Source: an uncultured Roseobacter sp. (GTDB taxonomy: Bacteria; Pseudomonadota; Alphaproteobacteria; Rhodobacterales; Rhodobacteraceae). Taken from it: 64,000 bases of DNA. Positions 45,385 through 55,005 of this stretch are shown here, in pieces. A program made the translations under genes and the position numbers. Each line of letters opens with the position of its first letter. Position 1 is the first letter of the stretch. The notes below the pieces were generated by a model. It ran no database searches. It was not told where the DNA came from and saw nothing but the letters and a program-made list of their open reading frames with translations. The DNA is taken from assembly GCF_947493125.1 (NCBI RefSeq), contig NZ_CANLQB010000003.1, positions 124,001 to 188,000 on the forward strand, in the 5' to 3' direction.

Positions 45385-46922
45385 TTGCGCTGGCCCTGCA
45401 CGATGCGGTCGAGGATCATGGCGCAGAAGAGGATCGCGAAGCCTGCGAGGATGCCCTGGCCCACATTGGCGTATTGCAGCGCTTCGAGCACGTCTTCCCC
45501 AAGACCCTTGGCGCCGATCAGCGAGGCCACCACGACCATGGCCAGCGAGAGCATGATGGTCTGGTTGATCCCGGCGCGGATCGACGGGCTGGCGAGCGGC
45601 AGATCGACCCGGGTGAGCAGGTACCACTTGTTGGCCCCGAAGGAGATCGCCGCCTCGCGCACGCTTTCCGGCACGCCACGCAGGCCCAGCACGGTCAGGC
45701 GCACCACAGGGGTGCCGCCGAAGATCATGGTGGTCACGACCGCCGCGGGTTTGCCGGTGCCGAAGAAGGCGATCACCGGGATCATGAAGACGAAGGCGGG
45801 CATGGTCTGCATGAAGTCCATGATCGGCTGGATCGCGGCGTAGAATCGCGGCCGTCGCGCGGCAAACATGCCCAGCGGAATGCCGATGAGGATCGACAGG
45901 CAGGCCGCGGTGCCGAGCAGCGCGAGCGTGGTCATCGCCTTTTCCCAGAAGCCGAGCAGGCCCATGTAGGCCAGAAACGCGCTGGAATAGATCGCCATCC
46001 GCACACCGGCGGTGAGCCAGGTCAGCAGGATGATCAGAGCGGCGATCACGATCCAGGGTGTGCTGACGAAAACGATCTCGAGCGCGTCGAGCACGAGGCG
46101 GATCACCAGCGTGATGCCGTCGAAGAGGGCCTCGCCGTTCAGGACGGCCCAGTTGAAGAAGTTCTCGACCCAGTCGATGCTGGTCAGGCGGATGCCGGGA
46201 TCGGTCGGGAAATTGCTGAGCAGATCGAAGCGGCCCGGCAAGCTGTAGTGCAGCATCGCCGCCAGGACGATGAGCCCCATGAAGACCGCGCTGAACACGA
46301 TCTGCGACATGGGCATGCCGGAGCGGATCGAGCGGTCGGACAGCCAGTCGGAAAACCGCGCCTCCAGCACCCAGTTGGCCACGGTGGCCTGGGCGGCTTT
46401 GGCCAGCAGCAGGATGGCGAGGCCAATGAAGGCGATCCAGGGGCCCTGGGCGGCCAGGGCTGCGGCTTCGTCGCGGATGCCGCCGATGTTGGCCTCGAGC
46501 CCTTCCACGGCGCGGCGGAAGGCATCGACCCGGTCGGAGCCGCTCTCGATGGCCGCGGCCAGTTGCTGGCGCCGCAGCTCCAGCGTGCCTTCGATGGAGG
46601 CAATCCGCTCCATGGCGTCGGCGGCCAGATCACCGAAGAGGCCGCGGGCGATCTGCACCAGCGCCAGCGCCTCGAGGATCAGGAACGGCAGCGCCCAGGA
46701 CCACAGGCCGCGCGCGCCGAACCAGATGGGGCCAAACAGCCCGGCCATGAGGTTGAACGTCGGTGTGAAGCGGGCGGAGGCGCCGATCTTGTCGAATTTG
46801 CGGATGTAGTACTCCGGACTGGTGCGCACGAAGGTGCGGATGTTGTCGTGCCGCTCCTTGGCGTAGGCGATGGCGGCGGCGCTTTCGGGATCATCGAGCG
46901 GGTTTACGGTGTCGTCCTTCAT
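45381..46922 (-). CDS. Glycine-betaine-type ABC permease with N-terminal extension
   Basis: A 513-residue permease. The C-terminal 300 residues are the ProW/OpuAB-type domain, with EAA loop FGANKWYLLTRVDLPLASP near 440 and FMQTMPAFVFMIPVIAFFGTG before it. The N-terminal 200 residues hold two helices separated by a coiled-coil-like segment (MERIASIEGTLELRRQQLAAAIES). ProW itself has about 350 residues, so the extension is notable. It overlaps the hydrolase and is 1 nt from the ATPase gene stop. Confidence 0.88.
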   Translation of the reverse strand: MKDDTVNPLDDPESAAAIAYAKERHDNIRTFVRTSPEYYIRKFDKIGASARFTPTFNLMAGLFGPIWFGARGLWSWALPFLILEALALVQIARGLFGDLAADAMERIASIEGTLELRRQQLAAAIESGSDRVDAFRRAVEGLEANIGGIRDEAAALAAQGPWIAFIGLAILLLAKAAQATVANWVLEARFSDWLSDRSIRSGMPMSQIVFSAVFMGLIVLAAMLHYSLPGRFDLLSNFPTDPGIRLTSIDWVENFFNWAVLNGEALFDGITLVIRLVLDALEIVFVSTPWIVIAALIILLTWLTAGVRMAIYSSAFLAYMGLLGFWEKAMTTLALLGTAACLSILIGIPLGMFAARRPRFYAAIQPIMDFMQTMPAFVFMIPVIAFFGTGKPAAVVTTMIFGGTPVVRLTVLGLRGVPESVREAAISFGANKWYLLTRVDLPLASPSIRAGINQTIMLSLAMVVVASLIGAKGLGEDVLEALQYANVGQGILAGFAILFCAMILDRIVQGQRK

Positions 46923-47980
46923 GATACCTCCGTGCCTTCAATGACGGTGCGCAACAGGTCTTCGCGGGTGATGACGCCGACGTCGCTGCCCTGGTCCTGC
47001 ACGAGGATCGGGTTGGCGTCGTCGATGGCGAGGTTGATCAGGTTGCTGAGGGTTTCATCGCCGTCGACGCGTGGTGCGCTGGCGGGCACCGGGCCGTGGT
47101 TTCCCACATAGGCGTCGACAGGCTGCATGACCGCATGCGCGTGCACGACCTTGAGCCGGGAGATGCCGGCCACGAAGTCGGCGACGTAGTCATCGGCGGG
47201 GTGCATCACGATGTCCTCGGCGGTGCCGATCTGCACGACCTTGCCGTCGCGCATGATCGCGATGCGGTCGCCGATGCGGACCGCCTCATCGAGGTCGTGT
47301 GTGATGAAGATCGTGGTTTTCTTGAGGATCTTGGAGAGCCGGATGAATTCCTCCTGCAACTGCCGGCGGATCAGCGGGTCGAGCGCGGAGAAAGGCTCGT
47401 CCATCAGCAGCACATCGGGGTTGGCGGCGAGCGCGCGGGCGAGGCCGACCCGCTGTTGCATGCCGCCTGAAAGCTCATGGGCGAACTTGGAACCCCAGGC
47501 GCCAAGCTCGACGATGTCGAGGATGGCGGCGGCCTGGCGCATGCGTTCGTTCTTGGCCACCTGGCGGATTTCGAGCGGCATGGCCACGTTGTCCAGCACC
47601 GACCGGTGCGGCATGAGCGCGAAGTTCTGGAAGACCATGCCGATCTTGCGGTTGCGGAAGGTCTGCAGCTCTTGCGGCCCGAGCGCCATGACGTCGGTGC
47701 CTTCGATTTCGATCTTGCCGGCGGTGGGTTCGAGCAGCCGGTTGAAGTGGCGCACGAGGGTGGATTTGCCACTGCCCGAGAGGCCCATGACGCAGAAGAT
47801 TTCGCCGCGATTGACCGAGAGGCTGACATCGGCGACGCCGACGACGGAATTGAACTCGGCCAGCACCTCCGCCTTGGTCAGCCCGCGGTCCCGGATGGCC
47901 TGCAGGGCCTGCTCCGGTTTGGCGCCGAAGATCTTCCAGACGTTGGAGATTTCAATGACGCAATCGTGGTTGTCCTTCAT
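46919..47980 (-). CDS. Glycine-betaine-type ABC ATP-binding protein (ProV-like)
   Basis: A 353-residue ATPase. Walker A is GLSGSGKSTLVRHF (about 65-78), the signature is LSGGMQQRVGLARALA (about 165-180), and Walker B is VLLMDEPFSALDPL. A C-terminal CBS-like region follows (residues 270-350, ending TREDLLRTVIEG). The N-terminal insert KPEQALQAIRDRGLTKAEVL is typical of the ProV/OpuAA group. The start at 47980 is the family start; a longer frame is not conserved. The next gene upstream is the binding protein, so this is a canonical importer. Confidence 0.92.
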   Translation of the reverse strand: MKDNHDCVIEISNVWKIFGAKPEQALQAIRDRGLTKAEVLAEFNSVVGVADVSLSVNRGEIFCVMGLSGSGKSTLVRHFNRLLEPTAGKIEIEGTDVMALGPQELQTFRNRKIGMVFQNFALMPHRSVLDNVAMPLEIRQVAKNERMRQAAAILDIVELGAWGSKFAHELSGGMQQRVGLARALAANPDVLLMDEPFSALDPLIRRQLQEEFIRLSKILKKTTIFITHDLDEAVRIGDRIAIMRDGKVVQIGTAEDIVMHPADDYVADFVAGISRLKVVHAHAVMQPVDAYVGNHGPVPASAPRVDGDETLSNLINLAIDDANPILVQDQGSDVGVITREDLLRTVIEGTEVS

Positions 47981-48048
47981 GGCGCCCCCCGGCTTTGGAC
48001 GCATCGGCACCGCATCGCCGTGCCGATGCTGACAAACGCGTGCCGGGA

Positions 48049-49008
48049 TCAGAGCCCCAGCATCGTATCCACGCGATCCGAGTTCGCCTCGACCCATTCC
48101 TTGGCGGCCTCGGCCGGTTCGCGACCCTGCGCGCTGATTTCGAACGCGAGGCCGCTGACGTCATCGGCGGTCAGGGAGAAGTTCGCGAAGAACTCGGCGA
48201 TGGCGGGCGACCGGTCTGCAAGCGAGTTCGACCAGGCGATCTGGACCTGCTTGAGGTCGTCCTTCGTGGCCACCATGGACTTGTCATACCAGTCGGCGTC
48301 GTCGGAGGGCTGCACCATCACGTATTTCTCGGGGTCGAAGGCCGGTTCTGTCAGCATGACCACGTCGAACATGTACCAGACGGCATGCGGCTCATAGCAG
48401 TAGAAGGCGTAGCCCTCGCCCTTGGCGATGCTGTCCTTGATCCGCGCCGTTTTCACCGCTTCTTCCGCGCGGATGGGCTCGACGAAGTCGAGCAGGCCAT
48501 AGTCGCGCACCTTGACTTCGTTCACATTGGCGGAGGCCCAGCCGGGGGCGCCGATCCACATCTCTCCAAGGCCGTTGCCGTCACTGTCCATCAGAGCGGC
48601 GACGTCGGGGCGGCCCAGATCTGTGATGTCGGTGATGTCATTGGCTTCGGCGAAGTCCTTGGAGACACAGAAGCCCTGGTTGCCCTCATAGGGGTTCGAC
48701 GACAAGGTGACGGTGCCTGCACCATCCACATATTCCTTGGTGAAGCTTTCCTGGTTCGGCAGCCACACATCCGGATGCACGTCGATGTCGCCCTCGCCCT
48801 GGTCCATGGCCTGGAAGATCGTGGCGTTGTTGCCGGGCACGTATTCGACGCTGCCGCCGATCCGCGAGGTGACGATTTCACCCAGAACATAGGCAATGGC
48901 CTGCGCCCCGGTCCAGGTCGGCACGCCGATCTTGACCTCTTCCGCCAGGACCGGGGCACCGATGCCACTGACCAGCGCAGCCGCCATCAAGCTTGTTTTC
49001 AATTTCAT
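48049..49008 (-). CDS. Glycine-betaine-type ABC substrate-binding protein
   Basis: A 319-residue ProX/OpuAC-type protein with a signal peptide (to about VLAEE). Features include GVPTWTGAQAIAYVLGEIV, GDIDVHPDVWLPNQE and MWIGAPGWAS, consistent with the family's aromatic-cage architecture, though the ligand is not certain. It is upstream of the ATPase by 68 nt and downstream of the CuyA-type gene. The ligand may be a sulfonated or betaine-like amino acid given the neighbours; betaine is the default. Confidence 0.88.
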   Translation of the reverse strand: MKLKTSLMAAALVSGIGAPVLAEEVKIGVPTWTGAQAIAYVLGEIVTSRIGGSVEYVPGNNATIFQAMDQGEGDIDVHPDVWLPNQESFTKEYVDGAGTVTLSSNPYEGNQGFCVSKDFAEANDITDITDLGRPDVAALMDSDGNGLGEMWIGAPGWASANVNEVKVRDYGLLDFVEPIRAEEAVKTARIKDSIAKGEGYAFYCYEPHAVWYMFDVVMLTEPAFDPEKYVMVQPSDDADWYDKSMVATKDDLKQVQIAWSNSLADRSPAIAEFFANFSLTADDVSGLAFEISAQGREPAEAAKEWVEANSDRVDTMLGL

Positions 49009-49042
49009 TGGTTGATCTCCTTGTTGGTCGTTTTTTTACTGT

Positions 49043-50119
49043 TTATGAGGTGTATCCGGGCAGTCCGAAAGTCTCTGGATAGCCAAAAAGCGCAGCACTT
49101 CCGCCGGTGTGCAGAAAAACGACGTTTTGCATGCCGTCAAAATAGCCTTTCTGGATCAGATCAATCAGCCCATCGAGGCCCTTGCCGGAATAGACCGGAT
49201 CGAAGAGCAGGCCTTCGGTCTGCGCCAGAAGCTTGAGTGCTGCGATCATGCCATCGGTGGGCAGGCCATAGCCGGCCCCGACGTAATCGCAGTTGGCGCG
49301 CACGGCGCTGCGGTCGATGCTGCCCGGCAGGCCGAGGTGATCGGCGGTGCGCTGTGCCAGATCGTGCACCATGCTCTCCTGCTTGTCCTGCGGTGCCCGC
49401 ACGCCGATGCCGAGCAGGTGGACATCACTCTGGATCGCGGCCAGACCGGCCACCAGACCGGCCTGGGTGCCGGAGCTGCCGGTGGCATGCACGAAGGCGT
49501 CGATCTTCAGGCCCATGGCATCGGCCTGTTCGGACAGCTCGCGCGCGCAGTTGACATAGCCGAGGGCACCAATGGGGTTGGAGCCGCCGCCGGGGATGAT
49601 GTAGGGGCGCTTGCCCTGCTGGTGCAGCGTCTCGGCCAGGTTTGCCATTTCGGCATTCATGTCGGTGCCGCCGCCGCGCTTGGACACCGTGGCGCCGTGC
49701 AGCCGGTCGAGCAGGACGTTGCCGTTGAGGACGTAATTCTCGTCGTTCGAGCCGGTCCGGTCTTCGAGCAGGATATGGCAGGCCATCCCCAGTTTGGCCG
49801 CTGCCGCAGCGGTCTGGCGCGCGTGGTTCGACTGTGTGGCGCCCTGGGTGATGATCGTGTCGGCGCCCTGCTGCCGGGCGTCGGCCATCAGAAATTCCAG
49901 CTTCCGGGTCTTGTTGCCACCCGAGGAGAGGCCCGTGCAGTCGTCCCGTTTCACCCAGAGGCGCGGGCCACCGAGCTTTTCGCTCAGCCGATCCATCGGC
50001 TCCAGCGGTGTCGGCAGATGCCCGAGGGCCACCCGCGGAAACTTGGCCAGGCGGATGGCAAGATCCTTGCACCGGCTGGCGCTCAGGTCGGCAGAGCTCT
50101 CTGCGTCGTGTTCTGTCAT
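49043..50119 (-). CDS. cuyA: L-cysteate sulfo-lyase / D-cysteine desulfhydrase family PLP enzyme
   Basis: A 358-residue tryptophan-synthase-beta-fold PLP enzyme. PLP Lys is in [12 protein letters not shown] (about 70-81), with [19 protein letters not shown] (about 92-110), [18 protein letters not shown], and the C-terminal [16 protein letters not shown]. These blocks fit CuyA of Ruegeria pomeroyi and DcyD/ACC-deaminase relatives. CuyA cleaves L-cysteate to pyruvate, sulfite and ammonia. The island-linked SoeABC and the betaine-type importer fit a sulfonate role but do not prove it. The ATG at 50119 is preferred; an extension to 50167 is possible. Confidence 0.7.
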   Translation of the reverse strand: MTEHDAESSADLSASRCKDLAIRLAKFPRVALGHLPTPLEPMDRLSEKLGGPRLWVKRDDCTGLSSGGNKTRKLEFLMADARQQGADTIITQGATQSNHARQTAAAAAKLGMACHILLEDRTGSNDENYVLNGNVLLDRLHGATVSKRGGGTDMNAEMANLAETLHQQGKRPYIIPGGGSNPIGALGYVNCARELSEQADAMGLKIDAFVHATGSSGTQAGLVAGLAAIQSDVHLLGIGVRAPQDKQESMVHDLAQRTADHLGLPGSIDRSAVRANCDYVGAGYGLPTDGMIAALKLLAQTEGLLFDPVYSGKGLDGLIDLIQKGYFDGMQNVVFLHTGGSAALFGYPETFGLPGYTS

Positions 50120-50250
50120 CTGATCCGTTATCGTCACGGCACGTCTCCCAAGCATAGCGCGACTCAAAGTTTTGTCTGGAGCCAGCCAAAAAACCAGTGC
50201 TTTTTCCTATGGCTGCTCATACATTTTCTTTGGGTGAAGAGAGGTCTCAC

Positions 50251-51156
50251 ATGCAGTTGCAATGGTTGAACGATGTTCTTGTCCTGCTGGAAGAGGGCAA
50301 TATGAGCCGGGCCGCGGCGCGCCGAAACATCACGCAGCCTGCGTTTTCCCGGCGAATCCGGGGGTTTGAGGATTGGTTGGGCGTGACGATCCTGGACCGG
50401 CGCACCAACCGGGTCGAGATCAGCGAGGCGCTGTCCTCCAACGAGGACGAGATCCGCGCGCTGATCAGGCGGCTGGGCGAGCTGCGCACAAAAATTGCGC
50501 AGTTCGCGCCGACGCGGACGACGGTCGAGATCGCCGCGCAGCACGCGCCCATTTTCTCAACCTTCCCGGATATGGCGCTGCGCGCGCGGCGGGCCTTTCC
50601 CGGGCTGCAGTTTCGCATACGAGCCGGCAATCTGAACGATTGCGTGTCTATGTTCCTGCGGGGCGATACCGGCATGCTGCTCTGCTATGAGGCGGAGCGT
50701 GTGGGGCCGCTTGCCTTTGGTCCGGACGTCCGGCGCGGCCGCTGGGGGACGGACTATCTCATCCCGGTGATCGGCGGCGCGCTGCGCTATACGGTGCGGG
50801 ACACCGGAGACATCCCCGCCGATACACCCGCGATCGTCTATCCGGAGGACAGCTATTTCGGGCAGGTGCTCAGCAGGAATGAACGGGCTTTCGGCACCTC
50901 CGGGTTCAGTGCCAATCCGTTCAGCGTCACGGCCTTCTCGAGCGGGTTGCGGGAACTGGCACTCAAGGGGCTGGGCGTCGGGTGGTTGCCGTTCAGCATG
51001 GCGCATCGGGAGATCGAGAGCGGGGCGCTGATTTCGCTGGCCCATCGCTATGGGCAAGAGCCGCTGGAGGTGGCGATCTATGCCGACAGGCGGGCGGAGA
51101 TGACGCAGACGCTGATGACGCTTTGGGCTGCTGAGGGCGGCGGGCAGCCGGGCTAG
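50251..51156 (+). CDS. LysR-type regulator divergent from the CuyA-type gene
   Basis: A 301-residue LTTR. The HTH is at about residues 3-60 (LNDVLVLLEEGNMSRAA, then NITQPAFSRRIRGFEDWLG). The effector domain follows. The ATG at 50251 follows GAGAGGTCTC; an upstream frame lacks conserved sequence. It is divergent from the CuyA-type gene and probably regulates it and the transporter. Its last 4 nt overlap the stop of the convergent oppF gene. Confidence 0.92.
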   Translation: MQLQWLNDVLVLLEEGNMSRAAARRNITQPAFSRRIRGFEDWLGVTILDRRTNRVEISEALSSNEDEIRALIRRLGELRTKIAQFAPTRTTVEIAAQHAPIFSTFPDMALRARRAFPGLQFRIRAGNLNDCVSMFLRGDTGMLLCYEAERVGPLAFGPDVRRGRWGTDYLIPVIGGALRYTVRDTGDIPADTPAIVYPEDSYFGQVLSRNERAFGTSGFSANPFSVTAFSSGLRELALKGLGVGWLPFSMAHREIESGALISLAHRYGQEPLEVAIYADRRAEMTQTLMTLWAAEGGGQPG

Positions 51157-52142
51157 GGTTCTGCATGATGGGGGCAGGCCACGAGATGGTCCTGCCCGAG
51201 GTCTGTCAGGGGCGGCGACGCCTCGGCGCAGTCCGGCTGTGCGATGGGGCAGCGTGTGCGGAAGACGCAACCCGAGGGCGGGGCCATCGGCGAGGGCAAT
51301 TCGCCCTGGAGGACCGGGCGGGGCCGGGCGCGTTCGGCCTTGGGCGACGGGATCGGGACCGAGGCGATCAGGGCGCGTGTGTAGGGGTGGCGCGGGTTCG
51401 TGATCAGCTCTGCCGCCCCCGCTGTCTCGACGATGCGGCCCAGGTACATCACGGCAATGCGATGGGAGATGTGGCGCACCACGCTGAGATCGTGGGCGAT
51501 GAACATGAGCGCCAGACCCATCTCGCGCTGCAGATCCTGCAGCAGGTTCACCACCTGGGCCTGGACCGAGACATCGAGCGCGCTGACCGGCTCGTCGCAG
51601 ACCACAAGCTCAGGCTCGGTGATCAGGGCGCGGGCAATGCCGATGCGCTGGCACTGGCCGCCCGAGAATTCGTGCGGGTAGCGGTTGACCAGCGCGGGCA
51701 GCAGGCCCACCCGCTCCATCATGGCGCCCACCTTCGTGCGGACCTGCGCCTTGGAGAGGTCTGGCATATGTGTCAGCAGCGGTTCGGCCACGATCTGGCC
51801 CACGGTCATGCGCGGGTTGAGTGCGTCGAGCGGGTCCTGGAAGACCATCTGCACGTGCCGTCCGTGGGCGCGTCTCTCGGAGGCGTCCATCTGGGCGATG
51901 TCCGCGCCCCGCCAGAGCACGCGGCCCGCGCTTACGGGGACGGTGCCGACGATGGCGCGTGCCAGCGTCGATTTGCCCGAGCCGCTTTCGCCCACGAGCC
52001 CGAGCGTCCGGCCGGGCTCCAGCAGGATCGACGCTTGTTTGACCGCCTGCAACTTGTGCGGTTCGGTCCAGGGCCAGCTGCCGCGGTGGGCCACATCAAA
52101 GGTGACGCTGAGGTCCTGCACCTGCAGCAGCGGGCCGCTCAT
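51153..52142 (-). CDS. oppF: Oligopeptide/dipeptide ABC ATP-binding protein (second)
   Basis: A 329-residue ATPase with Walker A GESGSGKSTLARAI (about 51-64), signature FSGGQCQRIGIARALI (about 158-173, with a Cys where many have Arg), Walker B LVVCDEPVSALDVS, and the Opp/Dpp C-terminal box with SGCVFRTRCPIAQPDC. It overlaps the oppD stop by 4 nt. Confidence 0.93.
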   Translation of the reverse strand: MSGPLLQVQDLSVTFDVAHRGSWPWTEPHKLQAVKQASILLEPGRTLGLVGESGSGKSTLARAIVGTVPVSAGRVLWRGADIAQMDASERRAHGRHVQMVFQDPLDALNPRMTVGQIVAEPLLTHMPDLSKAQVRTKVGAMMERVGLLPALVNRYPHEFSGGQCQRIGIARALITEPELVVCDEPVSALDVSVQAQVVNLLQDLQREMGLALMFIAHDLSVVRHISHRIAVMYLGRIVETAGAAELITNPRHPYTRALIASVPIPSPKAERARPRPVLQGELPSPMAPPSGCVFRTRCPIAQPDCAEASPPLTDLGQDHLVACPHHAEP

Positions 52143-53107
52143 GTGATGGCCTCGCGGGCGGCGTGGCAGGCGCGGAGCCGGCCTGACCCGAACCCTTCCA
52201 GCGGGGGCATCAGGCTGCTGCAGGGATCGTGGCTGGCCGGGCAGCGCGGGCTGAAGGGGCAGCCGGAGGGCAGGGCGGTCAGGTCCGGCGGATCCCCTGG
52301 GATGGTGCGCAGTGTCTCCTGCGGGACATCGAGGCGCGGGACGGCGTTCAGCAGACCCCGGGTGTAGGGGTGTGAGGGGGCCTCGAACAGATCATCGGTG
52401 GGGCCGGTTTCCATCACACGACCGCCGTACATCACCAGCGTTCTGCGGCACGACCCGGCGACGATGGCCAGGTCGTGGGTGATGAGGATCAGTGCGGTGC
52501 CGAAGTCGCGTTGGATATCGGCCATCAACTGCATGATCTGGTTCTGCACCGTGACGTCGAGGGCCGTGGTCGGCTCGTCCGCGATCAGCAACCTGGGGCG
52601 GCACAGCAGCGCCATGGCGATCATGATGCGCTGCCGCATGCCACCCGAGAACTCATGGGGGTACATGCCGAGCCGCGCCTGTGCATCGGGGATCCGCACC
52701 GCGTCCAGCATCCGTGCGCTTTCGGTCAGCGCGTCCCGCCGTGACGCACCCTTGTGCAGCATCAGCACCTCGGTCATCTGCTCGCCCACGCGCAGGTAGG
52801 GATTGAGCGAGGTCATCGGATCCTGGAAGATCATGGCGATTTCATTGGCGCGGATCGCGTTGAGTTTGTCCTCGGGCAGGTTCAGGATGTCCTGCCCGTC
52901 GAACCGGACCGAGCCCCCGGCGCGCCCGTTCCTCGCCAGAAGGCCCAGCGTGGCGAAGGCCAGTTGTGTCTTGCCCGAACCGCTCTCGCCCACGATGGCG
53001 AGGCTGTCGCCTGCGTCGAGTGCGAGCGTCATGCCATTCACGGCCTTCACCACCCCGTCGGGGGTGTCGAAGCTGACCGTGAGGTCGGTGATCTCCAACA
53101 ACGCCAT
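52139..53107 (-). CDS. oppD: Oligopeptide/dipeptide ABC ATP-binding protein (first)
   Basis: A 322-residue ATPase with Walker A GESGSGKTQLAFATL (about 39-53), signature FSGGMRQRIMIAMALL, Walker B LLIADEPTTALDVT, and the C-terminal Opp box SGCPFSPRCPASHDPC. It drives peptide import with OppF. Downstream of oppC by 3 nt. Confidence 0.93.
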   Translation of the reverse strand: MALLEITDLTVSFDTPDGVVKAVNGMTLALDAGDSLAIVGESGSGKTQLAFATLGLLARNGRAGGSVRFDGQDILNLPEDKLNAIRANEIAMIFQDPMTSLNPYLRVGEQMTEVLMLHKGASRRDALTESARMLDAVRIPDAQARLGMYPHEFSGGMRQRIMIAMALLCRPRLLIADEPTTALDVTVQNQIMQLMADIQRDFGTALILITHDLAIVAGSCRRTLVMYGGRVMETGPTDDLFEAPSHPYTRGLLNAVPRLDVPQETLRTIPGDPPDLTALPSGCPFSPRCPASHDPCSSLMPPLEGFGSGRLRACHAAREAIT

Positions 53108-53110
53108 GGT

Positions 53111-54028
53111 TCAGCGGTCCTTCGGGTCGAGCGCGTCGCGCAGCCCGTCGCCCACGAAGAAGAAGCCGAAGAGCGTGATGACGAAGAAAAACAGCGGCCA
53201 GGTCAGCATCCAGAGCGTGCCGTTGGTCATCTCCGCCGCCCCGTCGTTGATCAGCGCCCCCCAGCTGGTCAGCGGTTCCTGCACGCCGAGGCCCAGAAAG
53301 CTGATGAAGCTTTCGTAGATGATCATCGAAGGTACCAGCAGCGTGGCATAGACGATCACCACGCCCAGCAGGTTGGGGATGATGTGGCGCAGGATGATGG
53401 TGAAGGGCCGCACTCCCGTGGCGCGCGCGGCCTCGATATAGGCCTTGCCCTTGAGCGTCAGCGTCTGGCCGCGGGCGATACGCGCCATGTCGAGCCAGCT
53501 GATGAGGCCAATGCCCACGAAGAGCATGAAGAGCGAGCGGCCGAAGACCACCAAGAGCAGGATCAGCACGAACATGTAGGGAATGGACATCAGCACATCG
53601 ACGATGCGCATCATCACATTGTCGATGCGCCCGCCGAAATAGCCCGCCACCGCGCCATAGAGCGTCCCGACAATGACCGAGATCAGCGCGCCGACGATGC
53701 CCACCAGCAGCGAGATCTGCGTGCCCTGCACCGTGCGGGCAAAAAGGTCGCGCCCCAGCGCGTCGGTGCCGAACCAGTGGCCTGTCTCGAGCGACGGGCG
53801 CCCGCCTTCCGCCACGTTGCCAAGCACGTTCCAGTCGATGTCCTCGTTGTTCCAGGGCGCGATGAAGGGACCGATCACAGCAAAAGCGGCGACCGCGATC
53901 AGCACGATCAGCCCGGCCACGGCGGCGCGGTTGCGGAAGAACCGCGCGCGCGCGTCGGCCCAGAGCGAGCGGCCCTTGATCGGAGCGCTGCCGGCCAGAT
54001 CGTCGGCCACGGATTTGGTTGCGAACAT
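53111..54028 (-). CDS. oppC: Oligopeptide ABC permease OppC
   Basis: A 305-residue permease. The N-terminal NRAAVAGLIVLIAVAAF helix and the segment HWFGTDALGRDLFARTVQG (residues 81-99, periplasmic) are OppC/DppC hallmarks. The EAA loop AARATGVRPFTIILRHIIPN lies near 205. It is 4 nt from oppB and 3 nt from oppD. Confidence 0.93.
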   Translation of the reverse strand: MFATKSVADDLAGSAPIKGRSLWADARARFFRNRAAVAGLIVLIAVAAFAVIGPFIAPWNNEDIDWNVLGNVAEGGRPSLETGHWFGTDALGRDLFARTVQGTQISLLVGIVGALISVIVGTLYGAVAGYFGGRIDNVMMRIVDVLMSIPYMFVLILLLVVFGRSLFMLFVGIGLISWLDMARIARGQTLTLKGKAYIEAARATGVRPFTIILRHIIPNLLGVVIVYATLLVPSMIIYESFISFLGLGVQEPLTSWGALINDGAAEMTNGTLWMLTWPLFFFVITLFGFFFVGDGLRDALDPKDR

Positions 54029-54032
54029 GGGC

Positions 54033-54956
54033 CTAATACCTGATTTTCGGGTCGATCCATGCGTAGAGCACGTCGACCAGCAGGTTGAAGAAAATGGTGA
54101 GCGCGCCGAGCAGGATGGTGATGCCCATCATCACGCCGTAGTCGCGGTTGAGCGCGGAGGCGACAAAGAACTGCCCGATGCCACCGGTGGAGAAATAGAT
54201 GTCGATCACGACCGAGCCGGTGATCATGCCCACGAAGGCGGGCCCCAGGTAGGAGATCACCGGGAGCAGCGCCGGTTTCAGCGCGTGGCGCAGGATCACC
54301 CTTCGTGCGGACAGGCCCTTGGCGCGGGCGGTGCGGATATAGTTGGAGGTCAGAACCTCGAGCATCGAGGCACGCGCGATCCGCGCAATGGACGCCATGT
54401 AGCTGGTGGAGAGCGCGATCACCGGCAGGATCACGAATTGCCACTGCCCGCCCTGCCAGCCACCGCCCGGCAGCCAGCCGAGCCACAGCGTGAAGGTCAG
54501 AACGAGGATCGGCGCCAGCACGAAATTCGGCAGCACCTGCGCGCCGATTGAGATGCCAACAGCCAGGTAGTCCAGCCAGGTGTTGTGACGGACAGCAGCC
54601 AGGATGCCGAGCGCGCCGCCCACGATGACCGCGACGAGAAAGCTCCAGAAGCCGTAGGTGAGCGTCACCGGAAAGCCCTGGGCGATCAGGCTGTTCACGT
54701 CCTGATCGCGGTAGATGAAGGAGGGGCCGAAGTCGAACTCGGTCACCAGCGCCACGATGTACCGCCAGATCTGCATATGGAAGGGCTGGTCGAGCCCGTA
54801 TTGCGCCTGAAGGTTGGCCAGCACCGCAGGCGGCACGCCGCGTTCGCTGGCAAAGGGGCTGCCGGGGGCGGCATACATGAGCACAAAGGTGAAGACGATC
54901 AGGATCAGCAGAACCGGGATCGCGACCAGCAGGCGCTTGAGGATATAGACGGACAT
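54033..54956 (-). CDS. oppB: Oligopeptide ABC permease OppB
   Basis: A 307-residue permease. The N-terminal helix KRLLVAIPVLLILIVFTFVL is typical of OppB/DppB. The EAA loop TARAKGLSARRVILRHALKP lies near 205. A periplasmic region with DQPFHMQIWRYI follows the first helix. With OppC it forms the channel of the oligopeptide importer. Confidence 0.93.
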   Translation of the reverse strand: MSVYILKRLLVAIPVLLILIVFTFVLMYAAPGSPFASERGVPPAVLANLQAQYGLDQPFHMQIWRYIVALVTEFDFGPSFIYRDQDVNSLIAQGFPVTLTYGFWSFLVAVIVGGALGILAAVRHNTWLDYLAVGISIGAQVLPNFVLAPILVLTFTLWLGWLPGGGWQGGQWQFVILPVIALSTSYMASIARIARASMLEVLTSNYIRTARAKGLSARRVILRHALKPALLPVISYLGPAFVGMITGSVVIDIYFSTGGIGQFFVASALNRDYGVMMGITILLGALTIFFNLLVDVLYAWIDPKIRY

Positions 54957-55005
54957 GAGACCAGCGTCGCGGCGGAGCGGGCGCTGTCACCCGCTCCGCT
55001 GCGTC

